NCBI GenBank assembly: GCA_965214995.1
Contig: CBDCCT010000002.1
Location: 2,914,001 to 2,978,000 of the forward strand
DNA length: 64,000 bases
Origin: CBDCCT01 sp965214995
GTDB taxonomy: Bacteria > Deinococcota > Deinococci > Deinococcales > Trueperaceae
Direction of reading: 5' to 3'
The notes below the pieces were generated by a model, which saw only the letters and a program-made list of their open reading frames with translations, was not told the DNA's origin and did not search any database. Positions 1-8,923 of the stretch are shown one piece after another (the stretch's first letter is position 1; each line of letters opens with the position of its first letter). Position numbers and translations under genes: made by a program.

Positions 1-777
1 GAGCCCGCCTCCAGACTCTACGCTCAAGCCTATCAAACCGCCCCCGAGGGTCAGCGGACGGGCTTGGCGGGCAAGCTCACAAGCTACGGTCAGCCCCTCC
101 CCAAAGTCGCCCGCGAAAAGCCGCGGCGGCGCGTAACGTTTGCGCTCATGGCCGTGATTGCGCTTTGCTACGGCGTCCAACTCTGGCTCGACCAGAACTA
201 CACCGCAGGGGGGATACGCACCGCAGCCTTTCTTCATAACGTGCCGGGCGTGCCCGAGGCGGACGCGCTTTGGCGCTACCTTTCCTACGGATTCGTCCAC
301 GGCAACTTGGTCCATATCGGCTTTAACCTCTGGGTGCTCTTCGACATCGGGCGGCTCTACGAGGCGCGGCGCGACCCTGGAAATTTGCTCGCCGCGTTTG
401 TCGTGGGAACGATTTTGGGCGCTTACTTCACGACCATCGCCACGGCGGGCGGAGTACCTTTGGTGGGCGCTTCGGGAGGGGTTTTGGGCGTCGCTGGGGC
501 GCTGCTGGCGGACACGTTGCGTAGTCAGGGCGCGCAAGACCGTCTTCTCACTCGAGCGCTCTTGCAATGGATCGTCCTCATCGCGCTCTTTTCGCTCCTG
601 CCGGGGGTGTCGCTCTGGGGTCACGCGGGCGGGCTCGTCGGCGGGCTGCTGTGGGGTTTTGTGCGGCAGGGGCTGCCAGCGTCTAAGAGAATTGATTGGG
701 TTGCGGGCGGGCTGAGCGTCGCGCTTATCGTTTACGCGCTCGTGAGTGCGGGAGGTTGGGCGGTGCGCTATTTATAG
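1..777 (+). CDS. Rhomboid-family intramembrane serine protease, 5' end outside window
   Basis: The reading frame is open from the first base, so the true N-terminus lies upstream of the window; an internal TTG at 64 would give 237 residues but has no convincing ribosome-binding site. About six hydrophobic segments follow a basic stretch (REKPRRR). Rhomboid hallmarks are visible: HxxxN in VHIGFNLW, the nucleophile motif GASGG (Ser codon 472-474) and the catalytic-His motif GHAGG in a late membrane segment. Members cleave membrane-anchored substrates inside the bilayer. The product ends with a short hydrophobic tail. Family call is firm; substrate unknown. Confidence 0.9.
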   Translation, partial: EPASRLYAQAYQTAPEGQRTGLAGKLTSYGQPLPKVAREKPRRRVTFALMAVIALCYGVQLWLDQNYTAGGIRTAAFLHNVPGVPEADALWRYLSYGFVHGNLVHIGFNLWVLFDIGRLYEARRDPGNLLAAFVVGTILGAYFTTIATAGGVPLVGASGGVLGVAGALLADTLRSQGAQDRLLTRALLQWIVLIALFSLLPGVSLWGHAGGLVGGLLWGFVRQGLPASKRIDWVAGGLSVALIVYALVSAGGWAVRYL

Positions 778-1056
778 GTTCGGGTCTTCCTCAATGTTGA
801 GGCTCGGCGGGCCATAGGTGCGTCTTATTAAAAGGAGATCCCCCTGAATCCCCCTTATTAAGGGGGGCTGGGGGGATCTCGATGAGGCTAGAGAACGTCT
901 CGAATGAAGATGTCTCTGGTGGAGGTGTCTCCCTCGAGCCCGCCTCCTGCACACCTCACGTCTTACATCATGCGCCTTTCACTCTCCGGCTAGACAACCG
1001 TCTCGTGATAAACTCCCCCATGCACGGTTTCACGCGCCCCCTTGGAAAGCACCCCG
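778..1056. other. Intergenic region with palindromic repeat
   Basis: This non-coding gap of about 280 bases holds the palindromic repeat at 835-880 and little else recognisable. Short open frames on both strands lack family resemblance and ribosome-binding sites. The promoter of the downstream ATP-grasp operon is presumably in its last 100 bases, where gataaactcc precedes the gene. Confidence 0.5.
835..880. repeat. Palindromic C-run/G-run repeat, copy 1
   Basis: An inverted repeat begins GAGATCCCCC and ends GGGGGATCTC, with an inner CCCCCTTATTAAGGGGG hairpin. A related copy lies at 27525-27598. Short intergenic palindromes of this CCCCCTTA-TTAAGGGGG type recur in many bacterial genomes. It could form a hairpin in RNA from either strand. 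Confidence 0.8.
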
Positions 1057-2514
1057 ATGTTTGACGGCTATCCCACAGATACCTTTTGGGATGAAACCTT
1101 TGAAGAACTTCCCGGCGGTGAAAAACAGTGCCGATCCCACTACCGCGACATCATCGGGGGCTTCGGCGGCTACGGCGAAAGCGAATTCGGGCGGCGGCGC
1201 TCGCTCATCGACCTGACCTTTCGCAATCAGGGCATTACTTTTACGGTTTATGGCGACGAAAGGGGCACCGAGCGCACCTTTCCTTTCGACCCTTTTCCGA
1301 GGGTGATTCCCGCGGACGAGTGGCGGCACCTTGAAAAGGGCCTTAAGCAGCGCGTAAAAGCCCTCAACCTATTTCTGTACGACGTGTACCACGATGAAAA
1401 CATCCTCAAAGACGGCGTGATTCCTACGCACCTCGTCCACGACAACCCAAACTACCGCCGCGTGATGCGCGGCGTGAACCCGCCCCACGGCGCGTACACC
1501 CACGTCGTCGGCTGCGACCTGGTGCGCGACGAGACGGGCTACCGGGTTTTGGAGGACAACCTGCGCGTGCCAAGCGGCGTGTCGTACATGCTCGCCAACC
1601 GCAACGCGATGACGCTCTCTTTTCCGCAGCTTATGGCGAGGGGGCGCGTGAGGCCCATCCGGCATTACAGCACGGCGCTGTTGGAGTGCCTGCGCAGTCT
1701 TTCGCCGCGCGATAAGAGCCCCACCATCGTCGTCTTAACGCCCGGCCCCTACAACAGCGCCTATTTCGAGCACGCCTTTTTGGCGCAGCAGATGGGGGTT
1801 GAACTTGTCGAGGGCCGCGACCTCTACGTGGACGACGGGCGCGTCTGGATGCGCACCACGCGGGGGCGACAGCAGGTGGACGTGATTTACCGCCGCATCG
1901 ACGACGATTTTTTGGACCCGCAGGCGTTTCGCAAAGATTCGTCCCTGGGGGTGCCGGGGCTCATCGAGGTCTACCGCGCGGGGCGCGTGGCGCTCGCCAA
2001 CGCCGTCGGCACGGGGGTGGCGGACGACAAGGCGGTCTATGCGTTCGTGCCCGAGATGATTCGGTACTATTTGAACGAGGACCCCATCCTGCCCAACGTG
2101 CCCACCTACCTGGGTTCGGTGCCCGAGGGGCTGGAGATGATGCTCGAGCAAGCTTACTCCTTAGTCATCAAAGAAGTCGGCTCCGCAGGCGGCTACGGAA
2201 TGCTCATCGGCCCCGAGGCGGATGAAGAAACCATCGCCGCGTTCTTGACCAAGGTTAGAGCGAACCCGGCGAATTACATCGCCCAGCCCGTCGTCAAGAT
2301 TTCGCGCCATCCGACCTACTACCCCGACACGGGCCGCTTTGAGCCCTGCCACATCGACCTGCGGCCTTATCTGTTGGTAGGGGAGGACATCACCCTCGTG
2401 CCGGGCGGTTTAACAAGGGTGGCCCTCAAGCGCGGCTCGCTGGTGGTCAATTCGTCGCAGGGGGGCGGCTCGAAGGACACCTGGGTCTTGGCGGACGAGA
2501 GCGACGTGGACTGA
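1057..2514 (+). CDS. Circularly permuted ATP-grasp type 2 protein
   Basis: A 485-residue protein beginning MFDGYPTDTFWDE, typical of the circularly permuted ATP-grasp (DUF404/DUF407) family. ATG 1057 is preferred over TTG 1042 because GGAAAG lies about 8 bases upstream of it. Conserved stretches include CDLVRDETGYRVLEDNLRVP, GVGVADDKAVYAFVPEMIRY-type residues around 2020-2070, and KEVGSAGGYGML near 2170, which resembles the ATP-binding loop. Family members are predicted peptide or amide ligases working with alpha-E proteins and transglutaminases. The next gene overlaps by one base (TGATG), showing translational coupling. The biochemical product is not known. Confidence 0.9.
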   Translation: MFDGYPTDTFWDETFEELPGGEKQCRSHYRDIIGGFGGYGESEFGRRRSLIDLTFRNQGITFTVYGDERGTERTFPFDPFPRVIPADEWRHLEKGLKQRVKALNLFLYDVYHDENILKDGVIPTHLVHDNPNYRRVMRGVNPPHGAYTHVVGCDLVRDETGYRVLEDNLRVPSGVSYMLANRNAMTLSFPQLMARGRVRPIRHYSTALLECLRSLSPRDKSPTIVVLTPGPYNSAYFEHAFLAQQMGVELVEGRDLYVDDGRVWMRTTRGRQQVDVIYRRIDDDFLDPQAFRKDSSLGVPGLIEVYRAGRVALANAVGTGVADDKAVYAFVPEMIRYYLNEDPILPNVPTYLGSVPEGLEMMLEQAYSLVIKEVGSAGGYGMLIGPEADEETIAAFLTKVRANPANYIAQPVVKISRHPTYYPDTGRFEPCHIDLRPYLLVGEDITLVPGGLTRVALKRGSLVVNSSQGGGSKDTWVLADESDVD

Positions 2515-3605
2515 TGCTGAGCCGTTTGGCCGAAAACCTCTACTGGATGGGCCGCTACGTCGAGCGGGCGGAAAATACCGCGCGTCTTTTGGACGTGAAC
2601 TACCACGCGCTCATCGAAGCACCGCTGGTGCCGGGGGCGCGGGCGCTCGTGTCCGAGCAGTGGGCACCCCTGCTGAGCATCACCGGGGACGAGGAGGGCT
2701 TTCGCCGTTACTATGAGCGGGCGGACGCCTCGAGCGTGCCCGAATGGTTGGCGGTCCATCCCGAGAACCCGAGCAGCATCCGCTCGAGCCTCCAGCGCGC
2801 CCGCGACAACGCCCGCACGCTGCGCGACCGGATTTCCATAGAGATGTGGGAGGCGGTTAACCGCGCTTATCTAACGCTCTGCGACGGTCACGAGGCGTCA
2901 TTTGGCGACGGAACGCTTCACGACTACTGCGTGAGTGCGCGTGAAGCAAGTCACCTCTTTTTCGGCATCGCCTCCGCGACCTTGCCCCGGAGTCTTGGCT
3001 GGTATTTTTTGACGGCGGGGCAGTACATCGAGCGCGCGGATAACGTGCTGCGCATCCTCATGGTGCGTTACCGCCAGTACCGCGGGCAGGAGCCGGTGGT
3101 GCGCGGCATCGAGACGCACCGGGGGATGGCCCTGCTGCGTTCGGTGAGCGCCTACGAGGCGTTTCGCAAGTGCTACCACAGCGCCTTGGAGCCCGGCCTC
3201 ATCGCTTCCTTTTTGCTCCTCGACGCCGACTTCCCGCGCTCGTTAAGGTTCAGCGTCCAGATGCTTTTCGAGACCCTGGAGGACATCGCCGCGCTCAACC
3301 CCGGCACGGGCATGGAGCCCCGGCGGCAGGCGGGGTGGCTCGCGGCGCAGCTCGAGTTCATGCCAGACGCGGCGCAGATTATCGACAAGGAGAAGCCGAG
3401 TTTGGAAGAGCTTCTTAGCGAACTGGCGACCCTTTCGGGCGCAATTAGCGCGGCCTACTTTGAGAAAGCGCCCATCAGAACCCAGTCGCAGAGTCAATCT
3501 CAGAGTCAAACCTCCTCTTCTGGCAGCCAGTCACAGTCACAGAATCAGAGCCAGTCGGATAGCTCGTCACAAAATCAATTTCAAGAACAAACGCAGAAAG
3601 TTTAG
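2514..3605 (+). CDS. Alpha-E domain protein with Gln/Ser-rich C-terminal tail
   Basis: A 363-residue member of the alpha-E (DUF403) family, beginning MLSRLAENLYWMGRYVERAE, the usual N-terminal signature; the fold is all-helical and duplicated. It is almost always encoded next to the circularly permuted ATP-grasp protein, as here, and is presumed to be its partner. The conserved domain ends near residue 320. The last 40 or so residues are a low-complexity tail of Gln, Ser, Asn and Thr (repeated SQ), which ordinary family members lack as far as I know. Its role is unknown. Confidence 0.9.
   Translation: MLSRLAENLYWMGRYVERAENTARLLDVNYHALIEAPLVPGARALVSEQWAPLLSITGDEEGFRRYYERADASSVPEWLAVHPENPSSIRSSLQRARDNARTLRDRISIEMWEAVNRAYLTLCDGHEASFGDGTLHDYCVSAREASHLFFGIASATLPRSLGWYFLTAGQYIERADNVLRILMVRYRQYRGQEPVVRGIETHRGMALLRSVSAYEAFRKCYHSALEPGLIASFLLLDADFPRSLRFSVQMLFETLEDIAALNPGTGMEPRRQAGWLAAQLEFMPDAAQIIDKEKPSLEELLSELATLSGAISAAYFEKAPIRTQSQSQSQSQTSSSGSQSQSQNQSQSDSSSQNQFQEQTQKV
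3482..3601 (+). repeat. Gln/Ser-coding low-complexity tract
   Basis: About 120 bases inside the alpha-E gene made of CAG/CAA alternating with TCN/AGY codons. Both synonymous codons are mixed, so the tract is not a pure nucleotide repeat and has probably been retained at the protein level. Confidence 0.8.
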
Positions 3606-3613
3606 GGGGAACC

Positions 3614-4519
3614 ATGCGCGTACGAGTTGGTTGCGAACTTCACTACGAGGTGCCCTACGGAGCGCCTATCATGACCATCGTGGGACTCCGCGAGGGACGT
3701 TATCACAAGCTCATCACCGAGCGGCGCTTTGTTGAGCCTGACATCCCGCTGCACGAGTATTTCGACGGCTTCGGCAACCGCGTCTGGCGGCTCAACGCGC
3801 CCGAGGGCAAGCTTCGCCTCGTCTACGACGCCATCGCCGAGGTGCCGCCCGAGCCCGACCCGGTGCTGCCGGGACTCAAAAAGGCGCTTGTGCAAGACCT
3901 GCCCGACGACACGATTGTTTACACGCTGCCGAGCCGCTACTGTCAGACGGATTTATTCATTCAAGACGCTTGGGACAAGTTCGGCGACGTGAGGCCCGGC
4001 TGGGCGCAGGTGCAAGCGATTTGCGACTGGCTCCACCAAAACATCCGCTACGAGGCGGGCAGCACCTCGGCCACCTCGTCGTTCGAGGCTTACCGCGACC
4101 AGCGCGGCGTCTGCCGCGACTTCGCGCACTTGGGCGTCGCCTTTTGCCGCGCCTTGAACATCCCCGCGCGCTACGTGTGCGGCTACCTGCCCGACATCGG
4201 CATCGAACCGCCCCCCATCGCGATGGACTTTCACGCCTGGTTCGAGGCATTCTTAGACGGCGACTGGCGCACCTTCGACGCGCGCCACAACGAGCCGCGC
4301 ATCGGGCGCGCGCTCATCGCCTACGGGCGCGACGCGGTGGACGCCGCCTTTGCGACCTCGTATGGCACGACCAAGCTCACGCGTTTGGAGGTCTGGGCGG
4401 ACGAGGTGGACGAGGCCAATACCCTAGACGACCCGCACCCGCCGTCTTTTCCCGAAATTCATCAGGACAAGGTGGAGGGCGAAGCGAGCCGGACGAGTAG
4501 CGACACGGTACGCGGGTGA
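3614..4519 (+). CDS. Transglutaminase-fold protein 1
   Basis: A 301-residue transglutaminase-like protein without signal peptide. An N-terminal beta domain is followed by the cysteine-protease-like core, with catalytic Cys in GVCRDFAH, His in DFHAWFEA and Asp in TFDARHN. Start ATG 3614 follows AGGGGGA. It lies eight bases after the alpha-E gene and overlaps the next gene by four bases (GTGA). In this gene neighbourhood such proteins are thought to cleave or transfer peptides made or tagged by the ATP-grasp enzyme; that is inference. Confidence 0.88.
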   Translation: MRVRVGCELHYEVPYGAPIMTIVGLREGRYHKLITERRFVEPDIPLHEYFDGFGNRVWRLNAPEGKLRLVYDAIAEVPPEPDPVLPGLKKALVQDLPDDTIVYTLPSRYCQTDLFIQDAWDKFGDVRPGWAQVQAICDWLHQNIRYEAGSTSATSSFEAYRDQRGVCRDFAHLGVAFCRALNIPARYVCGYLPDIGIEPPPIAMDFHAWFEAFLDGDWRTFDARHNEPRIGRALIAYGRDAVDAAFATSYGTTKLTRLEVWADEVDEANTLDDPHPPSFPEIHQDKVEGEASRTSSDTVRG

Positions 4520-5445
4520 ACGCCCTCGAGCCCGCGCTCACCTTCCTCGACCACCGCGCGGTGCGCTGGGGCGAGGTGCGGCGGGCGCGCTACCTCGTCT
4601 ACCAGAGGTTTCACTACCGCTACCCCGGCCCCATCCGCGACCTGCGCCACCGCCTGGTGGTCCTGCCCGCTGCCCGCTACGGCGACCAACTCCTCTACCA
4701 CCACGACGTGCGGGTTGTTCCAGAGGTTGAGGTTCACGCGCTGAGTGACGCTTTTGGGAACCGGGTGCTCGAGTTCCGCGCCTCCCACGTGTCCAAGGAT
4801 GTTTCTTTCGAGGTCGTGAGCGAAATCGAGCGCGAGGTCGTTCAGCCCAACCCGCCGGTCACGCCCGCGCCCGGTTCACAATCCTTTCGCGTGGATTTTC
4901 TCGAGCCCACCCCCCTCACCACCGCGGACGCGCGTATTCAAGAGGTGGCGCAAGAGCTAAAAGAGGCGGCGGCGGACGAGCGCGATTTAGCTTCCTCTAT
5001 AAGCCGCTGGGTCTACCAGGCCATGCGCTACGGCTTCGGGTCCACGGGCGTCAAAACGAGCGCGGCGGAGGCCCTAACCGTCGGACGCGGCCTCTGTCAA
5101 GACTACGCCCACATCATGCTCGCCCTGTGCCGCGTTGCGGGCCTGCGCGCGCGCTACGTCTCGGGCCATATGCTAGCCGAGGGCGGCTCGCACGCCTGGG
5201 TGGAGGTGCTGTTGCATGAAAAAGGGGAGGCTGTAGAGAAAACAGTAGCTCTCGCCTTTGACCCCACCAACAACCGCTCCCCCGACCTAAGCTACGTCAC
5301 CGTCGCCGTCGGACGCGACTACCGCGACGTGGCCCCCACCTCCGGCTCGTTTAACGCGCCTTACGCGGGCAAAATGGCTTTCACCAAACGCGCGGGATTG
5401 ACGGCGCTCGAGTACGCCGACGGGCGCGTACTGAAAGCTGCGTAG
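4516..5445 (+). CDS. Transglutaminase-fold protein 2
   Basis: A 309-residue paralogue starting at GTG 4516 within the stop of the previous gene. The N-terminal bacterial transglutaminase beta domain (RYLVYQRFHYRYPGPI) precedes a core with Cys in GLCQDYAH, His in GSHAWVEV and Asp in FDPTNN. It is the last gene of the ATP-grasp operon on this strand. The catalytic triad is intact, so it is probably an active thiol peptidase or amidotransferase, cytoplasmic because no signal peptide is visible. Confidence 0.88.
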   Translation: MNALEPALTFLDHRAVRWGEVRRARYLVYQRFHYRYPGPIRDLRHRLVVLPAARYGDQLLYHHDVRVVPEVEVHALSDAFGNRVLEFRASHVSKDVSFEVVSEIEREVVQPNPPVTPAPGSQSFRVDFLEPTPLTTADARIQEVAQELKEAAADERDLASSISRWVYQAMRYGFGSTGVKTSAAEALTVGRGLCQDYAHIMLALCRVAGLRARYVSGHMLAEGGSHAWVEVLLHEKGEAVEKTVALAFDPTNNRSPDLSYVTVAVGRDYRDVAPTSGSFNAPYAGKMAFTKRAGLTALEYADGRVLKAA

Positions 5446-5496
5446 GGCTCGAGCCGTTAGTTTTTCTTATCAAAGGAAAGCTTTTGCTGCAATCTG

Positions 5497-6360
5497 CTAC
5501 CCAACCGGCGCACTAAACGCCGCTTCCGCCTTGCGCACCTTGACCGTGACTTCCAACCCACCCTTGCCCCCGCCCCGCCGCAGCCCCTTCACGGGCGGCA
5601 CGTCGTCATAATCCCGCCCAAAGCCAATCTTGACGTGCGCCTCGGTGGCGCGGCAGCCGTTGGTCGGGTCAAAGCCCGTCCAGCCGCTCCCCGGCAAATA
5701 GGTCTCGACCCACGCGTGCGAGCCCTCCGCGCCCAACATGCCTTCATCGCCGCCCGGGTTGCTATGCACGTAGCCGCTCACGTAGCGCGCCGGAATCTCC
5801 GCGCTCCGGCAGAGCGCGAGCATCGCGTGGGCGTAGTCCTGGCAGACGCCCCGGCCCTCGCGCGCAAACTCGAGCAGCGGCGTGTCCACGTGGGTCACGT
5901 TGGACTGGTAGATAAAGTGGTTCTTGAGGTAGCGCGTCATGTTGTCCAGATAGGTGACTAACTCATCATCTTTACTTAAGGGCAACGCGTGAAACGCGCC
6001 GAACCAGTCGTGGTTTAGGGGCACGCGTGTTGTGGGGGCCAGGAAGTCAAAAAAGCGGTGGCGGAGTTCGGGCAACACGTGAGCGGGCACGGGGTGCGGC
6101 TCGGGCGTGGGGTAGGTCACCACTTTGGAAGTCGCCTTGATGAGCAGATGCGTGTGCTCGAACGGCAGGTGAAAGTGGTGCATGAGGTTGCCGTAAAAGT
6201 CGCGCTGGCTCCGCACGACCGCCTTGGGGGTGATGAGGAGGTCGAACTCGAGCATCGTCTGGCGGTGGTCGTCCGCCGGGCGCAGCCGGAGTTCGTTAAA
6301 CGAGTCCCAGGCGGGTTTTGGGTAGGTGTATTCGGTTGTGTGGCTCACGCTCAAGACCAT
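5497..6360 (-). CDS. Transglutaminase-fold protein 3, convergent to the cluster
   Basis: A third transglutaminase-like protein, about 287 residues from ATG 6360 (an upstream GTG at 6378 would add six). The triad is present: GVCQDYAHAML, GSHAWVETYL and FDPTNG. It is closest to protein 2 in motif wording (C-Q-D-Y-A-H). It faces the ATP-grasp operon tail-to-tail, 51 bases away. A TATAGT box lies 16 bases upstream of the ATG, giving a very short leader. Confidence 0.87.
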   Translation of the reverse strand: MVLSVSHTTEYTYPKPAWDSFNELRLRPADDHRQTMLEFDLLITPKAVVRSQRDFYGNLMHHFHLPFEHTHLLIKATSKVVTYPTPEPHPVPAHVLPELRHRFFDFLAPTTRVPLNHDWFGAFHALPLSKDDELVTYLDNMTRYLKNHFIYQSNVTHVDTPLLEFAREGRGVCQDYAHAMLALCRSAEIPARYVSGYVHSNPGGDEGMLGAEGSHAWVETYLPGSGWTGFDPTNGCRATEAHVKIGFGRDYDDVPPVKGLRRGGGKGGLEVTVKVRKAEAAFSAPVG

Positions 6361-6442
6361 AAGAAACCCCAGCGCCACTATAACGTGCGGGTTATGAGGG
6401 CGCTGGGAGGTGTGAGATTCTGAACGTTGAGAATCTTAAATG

Positions 6443-8743
6443 TTAGGGCGTGACGATGATGTCTTGCTGTGCGCCTCCACCCTGCAACGTGACGGTGGCT
6501 TGACCGTCAAGATCGACCCCGGAGGCGGCGGCCTCCAAGGTGTAGGTGCCCGCGCCGAGGCCGGTTAATGAGAATGCGTCGGACACGCCCAGCAGCAGGT
6601 CGAGCGTCACGATATCGGTGTCGCTGCCGCCGCTACCGTCGGCCGTCACGGTCGTTCGGACCGTCCGTCTGTCATCCGTCGGACCCGGCAGCCCGAGCGC
6701 CACGTCGGCGCGCAGGAGGCCCGCGCCGTACTGGTTTGCGTTCATGTAGCTCGAGTCGAAGTAGGCGCTGTCCTTGAGTTTCTGACTGACCTTGGCAGCC
6801 GTTGGGCTCGTCATTTGCTCCCAAACGAGCGCCGCCACGCCTGTGACGATGGGAGTCGCGTGCGAGGTACCCGTTTCGACGCCGTAGTTGTTACCGGGGA
6901 AGGTGCTGAAGACGGCTTCACTGATTTTGGGGCAGCCACTGTTGATAGGGTAATCCCCGGCGGCGGCCACAATGTCAAGACCCGTGCCGTAGTTGGAAAA
7001 GCACGAACGGCGGAACTGGCTGTTGACCGAGCCGACCCCAATCACACCGCTGTAACGCGCAGGTGCCAGCACGTTTTGGTTGCCCCCGTTTCCTGCCGCG
7101 GCGATAAGCAGCGCGCCCGTACCCTGAGCCGCGGAAACCGCGCTCTGTACGGCCTGACTCTCCGCGCCGGGCCCTGGCTCAAATCCCAGGCTGAGGTTGA
7201 CGATTTTTGCCGGGTTGGAGTTCTGGGGAACGCCGGAAACGGTGAGTCCCGTGGACCAGCGGATCGCTTCGGCAAGCGCAAAAGCCGTAGTAAACTCGCT
7301 CTGGTAAAAAACTTTGATGGGGACGATGCGCGCGCCGCCGTAAAGAACGCCCGCCACGCCCTGACTGTTGCCTACCGCGGCGATGGTTCCGGTAACGTGG
7401 GTGCCGTGCGTGTCGCTGTTGGACTGGGGCCGTGGGTTGTTGTCCCGCGTCGAGCAGGTGCGACTGTCGCCGGTACCGCTTGTTGTCGCGCAGAAGTCGT
7501 AACCGGTAAAGCCGCCCTGGTTTTGCAGAAATACGCCCTTCAGGTCGGGATGGTCGAGGTCAATCCCAGAGTCGATAACCGCAACCGTCACCGCTGAGGA
7601 ATTTTCCGCGTTCCACGCTACAGGCAAGCCGCTGGCGGCGAGGTGCCACAGCTTATTGTTTTGCGGGTCGTTGGGCAGAGCTTGCAGATAGATGTAGTAG
7701 TTGGGCTCGGCGTAGGACACGCGGGGATCGCGCTCGAGCAACGCCGTGAGCGTTTCAGCATCCTGTCCAGGGGATACCGCGACAAGGGCAGGCATGTCTG
7801 CGCCCCCGGAACGTAGAACAGTGATGGGATAGTCGAGCTCGAGCAGCGCCTCGAGCTGCCCGTAAACGCTCGAATCACTCCCGCTGGTCAGCCCGTCGGT
7901 ACGGAGCTTGACGAGCAACTGACCCTCGACATACTCGGGTTTCTCCGAAAGCGTCATGGGGGTCGGAAGCTTGGGGTCGTTGGGAACAGTGAAATTTTCA
8001 AGGTTGTTGGAAGTCTGAACGGTACCGCTGATGCTGCCAGGACCGCCGCCCGCGCCCGGAACGGTGACTGAGAGCGTCGCCGTGTCCGTCTGGCTGCCGC
8101 TCCGACCTGTAATAACAATCTGATAAGTTCCCAGCGCAGCGTCGTTTTTGGGCGTGACTTGCAATGTTGCCGTCTCTGTACCTGAAATCGTCATGGATGA
8201 GCCGTTAATGTCGAGCTGATCGGCAGGAAGTCCGTCGTTGCCACGGCTGAACGAGAGCGTCACGTCGCCGCTAAAGCCGCTCGAGCTAATCGTGGTGCTC
8301 TTCGTTTGACCCGGCTGGACCGTGAGTTCTGAGGGCGACAGCGACACCTGCGGCCCCGTCTGCGAGGGAATCTGCGCGCTGACCTCAAAAACCGTGGGGC
8401 CGCCGGGGTAGTTAACGACCACTTCCGAGCGGTAAGTTCCGGGCTCCGCAAACACCCCGTTGGTGGCGAGTTCGACCTCCACCGAAGCACCCGGCTGAAG
8501 GGTGGCGTCTTGTGGTTCAAGGGTGTACCACTGTTGAACAGTTTGCCCGTCGCGGGTGTTGTTGCGGGACTCGAGCTCAAAAGTGATGGCCTCATCACCC
8601 GTGTTGGTCAGCTCAAAGCGTCCCGTTTGCTCTTGACTGGGCTGGGTGAGAGTATCCACCTCGATAGGCTTACTCTCGGGCGAGGTACAAGAAACCAGAA
8701 AGACGAGGAATCCTAGCCATAAAAATGCGCTGCGTTTGTTCAT
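6443..8743 (-). CDS. S8 subtilase lipoprotein A
   Basis: A 766-residue secreted serine protease. Residues 1-20 form a lipoprotein signal peptide ending in LVSC. Beta-sandwich (Ig-like) repeats occupy roughly residues 30-225, an S8 propeptide-like segment (EGQLLVKLR... AEPNYYI) follows, then the subtilase domain with Asp391 (VIDSGIDLDHPD), His446 (HGTHVTG) and Ser627 (GTSHATP). A C-terminal carboxypeptidase-regulatory-like beta domain ends the protein. It is expected to be anchored at the cell surface as a degradative protease. It is the most divergent of three neighbouring paralogues. A leaderless-type TATAAA box lies five bases upstream. Confidence 0.92.
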   Translation of the reverse strand: MNKRSAFLWLGFLVFLVSCTSPESKPIEVDTLTQPSQEQTGRFELTNTGDEAITFELESRNNTRDGQTVQQWYTLEPQDATLQPGASVEVELATNGVFAEPGTYRSEVVVNYPGGPTVFEVSAQIPSQTGPQVSLSPSELTVQPGQTKSTTISSSGFSGDVTLSFSRGNDGLPADQLDINGSSMTISGTETATLQVTPKNDAALGTYQIVITGRSGSQTDTATLSVTVPGAGGGPGSISGTVQTSNNLENFTVPNDPKLPTPMTLSEKPEYVEGQLLVKLRTDGLTSGSDSSVYGQLEALLELDYPITVLRSGGADMPALVAVSPGQDAETLTALLERDPRVSYAEPNYYIYLQALPNDPQNNKLWHLAASGLPVAWNAENSSAVTVAVIDSGIDLDHPDLKGVFLQNQGGFTGYDFCATTSGTGDSRTCSTRDNNPRPQSNSDTHGTHVTGTIAAVGNSQGVAGVLYGGARIVPIKVFYQSEFTTAFALAEAIRWSTGLTVSGVPQNSNPAKIVNLSLGFEPGPGAESQAVQSAVSAAQGTGALLIAAAGNGGNQNVLAPARYSGVIGVGSVNSQFRRSCFSNYGTGLDIVAAAGDYPINSGCPKISEAVFSTFPGNNYGVETGTSHATPIVTGVAALVWEQMTSPTAAKVSQKLKDSAYFDSSYMNANQYGAGLLRADVALGLPGPTDDRRTVRTTVTADGSGGSDTDIVTLDLLLGVSDAFSLTGLGAGTYTLEAAASGVDLDGQATVTLQGGGAQQDIIVTP

Positions 8744-8748
8744 GCTCC

Positions 8749-8754
8749 TTTATA
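8749..8754 (-). promoter_or_regulatory. -10 box (TATAAA), leaderless type
   Basis: On the minus strand TATAAA ends five bases before the ATG at 8743. The overlapping AAGGAG is too close to the ATG to serve as a ribosome-binding site. Confidence 0.5.
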
Positions 8755-8923
8755 ACGTAATCTTTTCATCTTGTGTGAGGAATATTGCGCGTTTCTTTGG
8801 GGCCGTTTGGAGCGGCGCGCGCCTTCCTGAGCCTCCTCCCGCGCGATTTACCGAGGGCGCGGGAGGGTTCACAAAAGCTTCATCAACAGGGCTTTATGAA
8901 CGAATGGCTAAAGCCTTGTAGGG

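Noticed and set aside
3482..3601. Possible repeat array resembling CRISPR
   Set aside because: The repeats are in-frame Gln/Ser codons inside the alpha-E gene with no fixed spacer length.
6815..7597. 260-codon open frame on the plus strand
   Set aside because: Antisense to the catalytic domain of subtilase A.
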